Part shown: positions 1 to 6,866 of the stretch, piece after piece
Numbering within the stretch: the stretch's first letter is position 1
How the letters are laid out: the number at the start of each line of letters is the position of its first letter
DNA from: Pigoraptor vietnamica
Lineage: Eukaryota; Opisthokonta; Filasterea
NCBI GenBank assembly: GCA_943704525.1
Contig: CALSCQ010000485.1
Location: 17,501-28,121, forward strand
DNA length: 10,621 nucleotides
Direction: 5' to 3'
Made by a program: the position numbers and the translations under genes
The notes under the pieces: model-generated
Told to the model about the DNA's origin: nothing
Databases searched by the model: none
Seen by the model: the letters and a program-made list of their open reading frames with translations, nothing else

Positions 1-2691
1 GATGAGCTTGGTGAGCGTGCCGCCCTTAATGTCCGGCGGATTCGTCGAGTTGGGGTCCGACTGCTCAAACAGAATGTTCGTCGCCGTGTCCTTCTCCTCA
101 AAGCTGCGCGAGTCGTGTGTGGCGTGTGTGGGTGTGGGTGAGAATGGGCGAGTGAGCGAACTGCATTCTCGGCTCTTTGCACTCGTCGACACCGCTGCCG
201 CAAAAGTGCCCCTGCCCTGCGATACTCACGCGTATTGACCCGGCCCAAAGGTAAAGCGCTCGTCGTCCATGTCGAACTTCTCGGCCTCCTGCACGTTGGC
301 ACATCGAATGGATTTGAGTTACAGAGCGACACAATACAATGCACACACGCGCGCATGCACACCCAGGCTCTCACGTGCGCGCGCGTGTGCGCACGCACAC
401 ATACACGCACATGCACCTAGACACAAACACAACGACACACTACGCGCATACATGCACAGCACAAACTAATGCATACGCACATGCACGCACTGCACAAGCC
501 CACGCACCTGCAGTTTCTTGTCGAGCAGCTTCTCGAGGGGGGCGCGGTTGAGCAGGTAGAGAAAGTCGTCCAGCCACTTCTTCTTCTCCTGTGCGTTCGG
601 GCAAATGACAATCACGCGCGTCTTGTTCTCGCGATCGCCCTTCTCGGCGACCTCAAACGCGTTCTTGAACTCTGCGCAACGATGCACACACACAGAGAGA
701 GAGAGAGAGAGAGACACATGAGAGGAAAAGGCGTGCGATGAGATTGCGTGTAACAGACAGCGAGGCTCAAATTCAAAACAAATAGGAGCATTTCAACCGT
801 GCACGCGATCCCACACGCACACAGCACACGCATGCACGCAGAGACAAATACGGCACGCACCGTCCGTGTCGCGGAGGTCCATGACGCCAAGCGACACGAT
901 CTTCATCTTCTGCTTGAGGATGAGGTTGCAGTCCGACGACCCCTGCAGGGCCGCGCGGTCCTTGTCGCTCGCGAGGTTGCACACGACGAACAGCGTGTCA
1001 AAGAGGTACACCTGGCGCTCCTTGGCCTTGCCGCTCTCCTTCCCCTCCACAATCATCACGCGCAGGCGGCTCTCGCGCAGCAGCTCCGTCACCGACTTGG
1101 CCAGCGACGGGTTCTGCAAGGAAACAAGAAGAGTGTGAGGACGAGGGAATGCTGAACGAGTAACGGAGGCAGTGACGGCATGAAGCAACTGGTGTGTGTG
1201 CGCGACGGAAAGCCGAGGAAGTGACAGAGGCAGCGAGTGCGAAAAGGCAACAACGCGACAAGGCACTGGAAGAGTGACCGAATAACTCAGGCACCAAAGT
1301 GATGCGGCCAAAGTGGATGTCGCAGCACGCACGCACGCACGCACATCCAGGCGGACAGGCGACACCGACCTCCCATCCGACAATTTGTCCCTGCAGTTCG
1401 GTGAACGTCTCTTCGTCGACGCGCTGCATTTTTGGCGGACCACGCTCGATGCTCGACCCCCCAAGCAGCCTGAGGGCCTCTTCGTGCATGGGACGAAGGG
1501 CGGCCTCCGCGTCGCGCAGGTTCGTGCTCTCCGCCTGGAGGCTGGGGACGGCCCGGCTGCGCTGAGCGGCGCACTTTTGCAGCGTCTGCGGGCGAAAACA
1601 AGATGGGTATGAGCGCGGCCAGTTCATCAGTCGAGGGAATTGCGGCCGTCGCAACGCACCTTGATCAGCTCCATATAGTGGAGAAAGTGGTTGACTGGCT
1701 CGAGCAACAGCCGGGGCAGCACGTAGAGGACGCCCTGTCGGAGGTTTTGCAACTGCGGAGAGCAAATGCGATGGGGCGGCATTGACGTTAGAACAAGGAC
1801 CACGTCGAAGGGAGGCGCACGAGGCGAAGGCAAAGAGGAGAGTAAGAGTGAGAGTGTGCACGCAGAGCCCTCTCAAAGAAGCTACACGCACAGGATGAGA
1901 GCGCAATTGATGGAAAGAAAAGGCGCTTGTGCACGCGCGTGCAACAACCACGAACTAAATGCCCCGAGACGCATGCAGAAAGCGCACAAGCATCCGTCAT
2001 TCCGTGTCCGGACGCACCTCGAAGAACGCCGCGGCGCCCGGGTGCTTCATGACCTCGTCAATGGCCATGCGCCGCTGTAGAAAATTCTCCGTGTACGACG
2101 AATACGCGTCCATCTTCTCATCCTGCGCCACAGCCCCGAAATTGCGTCAACGCCCAGACGGGCTTCAGCAGCAAACAAGCAAAGGCTCGAGTGGGGCAAT
2201 AACACGCACGAACGCGCCCAATTGGGAAACACGCCGGTCATACAGGACAAATGTGGAAGCCAGCGGCTTGGCAACACCCCCTGTAAAATACTCACCAGCG
2301 CACAGTCGACAAAGCACTTGCCGACGAGCGGGAAACTCTCGCCGCCCTCGCTCGCCGAGAGCGCGGCCTCGCGGGCGTCGTTGAGGCTGAAGAAGAAGTC
2401 CTTCTCAAACTCGTACACCTCGTTGATGTTGTTGAACACCTTGACGGTCACGTGGTCCTTGAAGATCTCGGGCGCCGCCTTGAACGCCTCGAGGAAGATC
2501 TGCGGACGTGCGTGCGTGCGCGTGTCAGCATATTGTCGACAGCTACGACACATTGCTCTTAACTCCAAATGCACACACAAAGCCGCCATTCAAGAGGCGA
2601 GTCCCACAGCCCAGCTCAGCAATTGAGCGGAGAATGCATGAGGGAAAGAGACAATGGGAGGCAGTAAGAAAGAGGCGAAGAGGGTGTGTGG

Positions 2692-2730
<39 letters not shown>

Positions 2731-3865
2731 TGTGTTTCGTCGGGGAGGGGGGAAAAAGGGGGCTTACCCTGATGGCCATTTCGAGGTCGCGCATGTACTT
2801 CTGCTGGCACGTGTACATCGCCTTGAACACCTTCTCGGCACCGATGCGATTCTGCGCAATGTAGAAAGAAAACTTGAGTCACCGAGGGCGGAAACGAGGC
2901 TGCAGATGTACGTGCATGCACGCAAGCACAAACGCACTCGCGGACATCGAGCGCGCACGCACACAAGTATGAACGACTCCGCACGCGCGCGCACGCACAC
3001 ACGCACGCACGCACCACTTTCGGCGGCACCGGAGGAGCGAGTTCGGGCTCGGCGAGCTTGAACAGCCCCTTGAGCACATTGTCGCCGCTAATGGCGCCCT
3101 CGATGTGCTCCGCAGTCGTCTCAATCTTCTGCGTGTTCTTCGCGTAATTCCCGGCGAGCTTCAGCACGTCCGACGCGACGTACTCGAGCGCCGCGCACAT
3201 GTACACGACGCTCTCGGGGTCCGTCTTGCCGCCCGGAAACACCTCGCGCTGCAGCCACTCCTGAATGTCCGCGGCGGGAAAGTACGTCGAGCTCGCGAGG
3301 GCGACCTTCTTCGGCGCCTTTCGGAACCGCTTGATTGCCTCGTCGCCCATCTCAAAGACCCACTTGTGAAGCGCCTCCGGGAACGTTTTTTGGACAATCT
3401 CGCGAACGTCGGCGGGGCCGCGCATGGGACGGGCGCACATGAGGCCCATCAGCGCATACAACCGCCGCTCCATGTCGGACATCGCCTGCAAGTTGGCACG
3501 CGGAAGAACGTGAGATTTAGGGTTTTTTGTGGGTATGTTTTTGTAGTGGGAATAGATGCACAAGACAGAGAAGAGAGATAAAACAGAAGAATGGGACATG
3601 GAGTGCCAAATGCATGTGCTTAGAAGAACAGCGCGGCATGTGAGAGAATGACGCGAAGGGGACTGAAGGAGAACACCGACGCACGCTCACGCACCCAATC
3701 GCACACCGACACGCACACAAGCAGTTGACTCGCAACACGCGCACTCACCGAGGCCCCCAGCGTCATGTCCGGGTGCACTTCCTTAAAGACGCGCTGGATG
3801 GGCTTTTCAAACTGACCCGCCCACTTGCCATAGTTGGCGGGAAACGAGTACTCCTCCCCCGACAT
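1..3865 (-). CDS. SOS: SOS (Son of sevenless)-like guanine nucleotide exchange factor, 5' part
   Basis: Eleven spliced exons give 623 residues in one frame; the gene continues past base 1. Domains in order: tandem histone fold (about 1-180; the stretch LEYVASDVLKLAGNY at 139-153 is the H2A-like helix typical of SOS), DH domain (about 197-420, including VLYVLPRLLLEPVNHFLHYMELIK at about 335-358), PH domain (about 440-557; conserved Trp 547 in the last helix), linker, then the start of REM (IKGGTLTKLI, 614-623). The order and spacing match animal SOS1/2, which activates Ras through REM-CDC25 and Rac through DH-PH at the plasma membrane. The CDC25 domain and any proline-rich tail are outside the window. 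The start at 3865 is the first in-frame ATG of its open frame and is followed directly by SOS-like sequence. I see no frameshift or stop in the joined exons. Family assignment is very secure; substrate specificity is inferred from the family. Confidence 0.93.
340..495. repeat. CA/CGCA-rich low-complexity tract in SOS intron 9
   Basis: Imperfect CA, CGCA and GCAC repeats fill most of intron 9 (289-507) on the plus strand. In the gene's sense direction this is TG/TGCG-rich. Histidine- and threonine-rich open frames here are artefacts of the repeat. Confidence 0.85.
694..714. repeat. (AG)n microsatellite in SOS intron 8
   Basis: Perfect AG repeat of 21 bp inside the intron at 672-860. In the gene's sense direction it is a CT tract directly upstream of the exon 9 acceptor region, about 23 nt from the AG. 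It may serve as, or neighbour, the polypyrimidine tract. Confidence 0.9.
2500..2767 (-). repeat. SOS intron 3 with (TG) tract and G-runs on the plus strand
   Basis: A perfect (TG)17-18 tract lies at 2693-2727 on the plus strand. It is followed by TGTTTCGTC and G-runs at 2742-2745, 2747-2752 and 2758-2762 that abut the splice donor. In the gene's sense direction this is a CA tract plus C-runs just after GTAAGC, the opposite polarity to the other SOS introns. The intron itself is well supported, because exons 3 and 4 join in frame within the DH domain. Confidence 0.85.
2852..3865 (-). other. SOS: SOS histone-fold module (exons 1-2)
   Basis: Exons 1 and 2 encode residues 1-196. VHPDM near residues 30-34, then MERRLYALMGLM and DVREIVQKTFPEALHKW (65-81), follow the first histone fold of animal SOS. 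Residues 130-181 (Y134 to F181) follow the second, H2A-like, fold. In animal SOS this module binds phospholipid and packs on the DH-PH unit as part of autoinhibition. Here it directly precedes the DH domain after a short Pro-rich linker (APPVPPKV, 189-196). Intron 2 (2852-3014) separates the module from the DH domain, so the domain border coincides with a phase-0 intron. Confidence 0.85.
2905..3013. repeat. CA/CGCA-rich low-complexity tract in SOS intron 2
   Basis: Imperfect CGCACGCAC and CACACG repeats on the plus strand fill the 5' half of intron 2. This is TG-rich in the sense direction and begins straight after the donor GTGCGTGCGTGC. The intron has no stop in the exon 2 frame, so the open frame runs through it. 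Confidence 0.8.
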
Positions 3866-4112
3866 TCCCGCGAAAAGGGGCCACACGGACGCACCGACAA
3901 ACAACCGCGGGAAGACTATCGAAGTGCGCGCGCGCACGAGGCGCAATCGACGCGCTTTCCACCCCCCGCGGCCCGCGCAGACGCCGAAATGAATTCGCGC
4001 GTGTGCGACGGGAGCACGGGGTGAAGAGTCTGCTTTCCTTCACACGCAGAATCGGTCGAATTGAGGACGACTTTTGTGTGAAAAATAACGAGGTCAAAGC
4101 CCCGTCGCGACA
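3866..4112. promoter_or_regulatory. SOS-proximal 5' flank / probable promoter or leader
   Basis: This stretch holds no supportable gene. It is GC-rich up to about 4070, then has an A-rich patch (GTGAAAAATAACG, near 4078-4090). In the SOS reading frame the flank is open back to 3946 but contains no ATG, which supports 3865 as the SOS start. If the plus-strand candidate leader at 4113 is real, this 247-bp stretch would be the actual divergent promoter. Otherwise it is SOS 5' UTR. Confidence 0.45.
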
Positions 4113-4292
4113 ATGGCGTGCGTAAGTGCGTTGCAACGTCGTCTTGTGAAGACTTGTCTCGCCTTTCTGTGTGCTGGTGCGTGCGCGAAGCGAGAGAGAG
4201 GGGAATAGGAGGCGCGCGCGCGTGCGTGCATGTGTCTGTGGGTGTGTTTGTTGTTGCTGCAGCCAGCCGTGGGCAAGAAAATTCTATTTCAG
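4113..4292 (+). other. Candidate spliced leader exons with a short upstream ORF
   Basis: ATGGCGTGC (4113-4121, preceded by ACA, a good initiation context) is followed directly by a canonical donor GTAAGT at 4122. A TG-rich stretch then leads to a good acceptor (TTGTTGTTGCTGCAG, ending 4262). Spliced, the frame continues through 4292 and closes at a TAA nearby, giving a 15-codon peptide starting MACPAVGKKILFQ. A further AG-GT junction (CAG|GTAAAA) sits at 4292/4293. The interval looks like the TG-rich introns of the formin. I do not recognise the peptide. It may be a formin 5' leader with an upstream ORF, the start of an unrelated plus-strand transcript, or chance. Confidence 0.3.
4211..4255. 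repeat. CG/TG low-complexity tract left of the AT-rich island
   Basis: GCGCGCGCGCGTGCGTGCATG followed by TGTCTGTGGGTGTGTTTG on the plus strand. It mirrors the CA/CGCA tract at 4561-4640 on the other side of the AT-rich island, so the two could pair as a loose inverted repeat. Confidence 0.7.
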
Positions 4293-4432
4293 GTAAAATA
4301 AGTGCTTCTATTTCCTAATGATAAACTAAACCGCAGCCTATATATCCATAAAAAGGATTACTGGCTTCCTTATTGTTGTATAAGTCATACATTCCTGGAT
4401 AATTTCCAAATATAGGAGTTGTGGTCAGGAAC

Positions 4433-4454
4433 TGTAAACTTTATATAGTTTACA
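4433..4454. repeat. 22-bp inverted repeat in the AT-rich island
   Basis: Perfect 8-bp arms, TGTAAACT (4433-4440) and AGTTTACA (4447-4454), flank TTATAT. This could be a dimeric transcription-factor site or a small hairpin. The minus strand of the centre reads TATATAAAG (4439-4447), a good TATA-box match in the SOS direction. Confidence 0.7.
4439..4447 (-). promoter_or_regulatory. TATA-like box, SOS direction
   Basis: The minus strand reads TATATAAAG, which fits the TATAWAAR consensus. If used, transcription would start near 4410 and the SOS leader would be over 500 nt unless spliced. Sequence match only; no start site can be proved. Confidence 0.3.
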
Positions 4455-4468
4455 AATTCCCATATCAA

Positions 4469-4478
4469 CATAAAAAGG
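4469..4478 (+). promoter_or_regulatory. TATA-like box, formin direction
   Basis: CATAAAAAGG is a common TATA variant. If used, a start near 4500 would give a leader of about 330 nt before removal of the proposed 5'-UTR intron. The same ten bases occur at 4347-4356. Sequence match only. Confidence 0.28.
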
Positions 4479-4560
4479 TAGTGCGCACATTTACCATTTG
4501 TAGAAGGTGGGCCTTTGAATATTTCCAGTGCGGACTCGCAGCGGCTCACGACCACCAACG

Positions 4561-4640
4561 ACGCACACACACGCACAACGCGCGCACGCACGCACACACA
4601 CACGCACACGCACTCTCACACACTCACACACACAGTCGCA
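4561..4640. repeat. CA/CGCA low-complexity tract in the probable formin leader
   Basis: CA, CGCA and CTCACA repeats on the plus strand, in the presumed formin 5' UTR. This is the opposite polarity to the TG-rich formin introns, whose bias begins at the proposed leader intron at 4698. Confidence 0.8.
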
Positions 4641-4697
4641 CGTCTTCCAGCAACTTGTTCAGCTTTCGCGAATTGACTTTCTTCCGTTTATCGGCAG

Positions 4698-4802
4698 GTC
4701 GTCAGTGTTGTGCGTGTGGGTGTGTGTGGGCGCGCCGCGACTCGGAGTCGTCTGGGTGCTCTGGAGTTCGTCCGTTTCCCCTCTCTCTTCCCCTCTTTGC
4801 AG
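4698..4802 (+). other. Probable 5'-UTR intron of the formin gene
   Basis: A donor GGCAG|GTCGTC at 4697/4698, a TG-rich start (GTGTGGGTGTGTGTGGG), and a strong pyrimidine tract CCCCTCTCTCTTCCCCTCTTTGCAG-type acceptor ending at 4802 look like the coding introns of the gene. It would place the exon border 29 nt before the ATG. The acceptor is strong; the donor is less certain because upstream GTs exist. Confidence 0.5.
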
Positions 4803-4831
4803 CGCCCGTGTGCGCGGAGGGTTTTGAGGGA

Positions 4832-5833
4832 ATGGGCGGGAGTGGGAGCAAGGAGGACAAGCGCAAGAAGGCGCTCGAGAAGAAGAAGCGCGCCATTTCG
4901 CACTCGACGCAGTCGATCGAGGGCGCTCACAATGCCGCGATGGAGAGGCAATCGGCGGTCATGCCCATGCCGCAGGACCCCGCGGAGGTCGACCGCCTCT
5001 TCGCGCAGCTGCTGGTGCGTCGCGTGGACTGCGCGGTCTCAACGCGCTCGGACGTTGATTCGCTCCATCCCTCGTTTCTTTGGTTTTTGCTGTGTCACTG
5101 TGTTCGCTGACCCCGCTGCCTTCTCTTGGTGCAAACAGGACGACTTGAACTTGACGTCGGAAAAGCGCGATCAGATGCTTGGCTTTGACAGGGACCGCAA
5201 GTGGACCATATACAACATGCACGCGGGCGCGTCGGCCATCCACGCCGTGGGTATTGCGTGGAGTGCTTCCGTGCTCGTCGCGTGGGAGTCGTGCGTGTTT
5301 GCGATGCTTTGCAACATGCGCCTGCTGTTTTTTTTTTGTGTGTGTGTGTGTCTGGGTGGGTGGTGGGTGAGCGTGTGTGTGTGTGTGTATGTGTGTGTGC
5401 ATGTGTGTGTGTATGTGTGTGTATGTGTGTGTATTCGTGTGTGTGTGTGTGTATGTGCGTGTGCGTGTGCATGTGTGTGTGTGTGTATGTGTGTGTGTAT
5501 GTGTGTGTGTGTGTATGTGTGTGTGTATGTGTGTGTGTGCGTGTGCGTGTGCATGTGTGTGTGTGTATGTGTGTGTGTATGGGTATGAGTTAGCTGCGAG
5601 TGCAACGGTCGCACACACACTCCATTTACACCTTCGCTTGGCAGGTGGGCGGCGGTGCAGACGCAATGAACAGCGCCGAAGCGCCGCCCGAGTCGTACAT
5701 TGAGAAGCACAAGGCGGCGATGTCACGTGAGGAGAGGGCCGCAATCATCAACTCGCTCACGATCGCCCTCCGTTCGCGCCCTATTCGGTCCGTGTTTCTG
5801 CAGCACGCCCGTTTGCCATTGTCCTTTTCGTCG

Positions 5834-5895
<62 letters not shown>

Positions 5896-5911
5896 CGTGT
5901 ATATGTGTGTA

Positions 5912-5946
<35 letters not shown>

Positions 5947-6797
5947 AAGTGCGTGTCTGTATGACTGTTTGTCTGTCCGCCAGTCTCCGTGCGTGTATTT
6001 GTGTGTGCTGCGTTTGAACAGTGTGAGGCGTGCTGCTCACTCTGTCTCTTCTTCCCTTTTCGCAGCTGGGTGATCAAGTTCTGCGACATCAATGGCCTCG
6101 AGTTCATTCTAGACACACTCAAATACCTCGACGACTCGGAGAGGGATGGGCCCATGCACACCAACCTCGTCAAGGGCGTCAAGGCGCTCATGAACAACTC
6201 GGTACGTGCGCGCAACAGTCGCTCTCGCTCTCTTGCGTGGCTTTGTTTTGAACAGTCGTGTTATCGCCCCGTGCCTGTACGCCTGTTGTGCACGTGAGTG
6301 TGGGGGCATGGGATTGCTTATCGTTGTAATGAGAAGGCTGCCTGTGTTTGCGATTGCGTTTGGTAGAGAGAGCTCAATGTTGAATGTCGAGAGTGCACGT
6401 TGTGTGAATATGAAATGCTGACACGCGTTCTCTCCTTTTCCCTTCGCAGTACGGCCTTCGCCAAATGCTCAAGCACCCCGACGGACTTACTATCGTCGCG
6501 AGGTCGCTCCGCAGTCGAAACGTCAAGACGAAGACGCTCGGTGCGTATTGTTGTGCTGTTGCCCAGCGTTTCAGGACTCACCGTCTTACACATGGGCGCC
6601 CCACGCACGCACTGGGCTTCAGTTCTCGAGATTCTCGGAGCGAGCTGCCTCGTCCCCGACGGCCACCAGCAGGTGCTTGCGGCGATGGACGCGTTTTGCG
6701 TCTTCCACAAAGAACGCACGCGCTTCATGACGATCATGGACGACCTGTCGAAGCGCATCGGCGACGTCGACATTGACCTCGCGCTGCAGGTGGGCTT

Positions 6798-6866
<69 letters not shown>

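Larger units (their letters stand above)
1..3865 (-). other. SOS: Exon-intron structure of the SOS-like gene
   Basis: Exons, read on the minus strand: 3865-3749, 3485-3015, 2851-2768, 2499-2296, 2122-2018, 1752-1660, 1585-1370, 1113-861, 671-508, 288-230, 103-1. Every intron is GT-AG. Phases are 0,0,0,0,0,0,0,1,0,2. Introns are 74-268 bp, the shortest at 1586-1659. Exon 2 could instead end at 3018, because two adjacent GTs (GTGGTGCGT) give products differing by one valine; I chose 3015 since it gives the locally common donor GTGCGT. Boundaries were set by keeping the SOS alignment continuous and the frame open. Exon 10, a 59-nt exon of acidic linker, is the least certain because it rests on splice sites and frame more than on homology. 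Confidence 0.85.
4270..4520. promoter_or_regulatory. AT-rich island in the divergent intergenic region
   Basis: About 250 bp at roughly 33% GC (79 of 240 bases counted by hand for 4281-4520), in a window whose coding and intron DNA is clearly GC-rich. It contains TATA-like words on both strands, a 22-bp inverted repeat, the direct repeat CATAAAAAGG (4347-4356 and 4469-4478), TTCTATTTC twice (4282-4290 and 4306-4314) and two CC-W7-GG boxes. Short open frames cross it but none resembles a protein I know. Readings: a bidirectional core promoter, a decayed AT-rich mobile element, or an AT-rich leader intron. I found no convincing terminal repeats or target-site duplication. Confidence 0.5.

Noticed and set aside
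3511-3532. Plant-type telomere repeat (TTTAGGG) in SOS intron 1
   Set aside because: Only a single copy is present, so it is expected by chance.
3866-3946. N-terminal extension of SOS upstream of 3865
   Set aside because: The frame is open but begins at TTG with no ATG, and the sequence has no SOS similarity.
4270-4530. Solo LTR or MITE
   Set aside because: No matching terminal repeats or target-site duplication could be found by eye; kept only as an alternative for the AT-rich island.
4421-4831. Open frame upstream of and in frame with the formin ATG, adding 137 residues
   Set aside because: It is read from AT-rich and CA-repeat DNA (His/Thr/Ala-rich), resembles no formin N-terminus and crosses a probable 5'-UTR intron ending at 4802.
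5354-5366. G-quadruplex in formin intron 2
   Set aside because: Only three runs of three G; the remaining run is two G.
5095-5744. Long minus-strand open frames full of His-Thr
   Set aside because: They are translations of the CA strand of TG microsatellites in formin introns and overlap real exons in the opposite direction.
5912-5946. CRISPR-like or satellite array
   Set aside because: It is a simple TGTC tetranucleotide run with no spacers.
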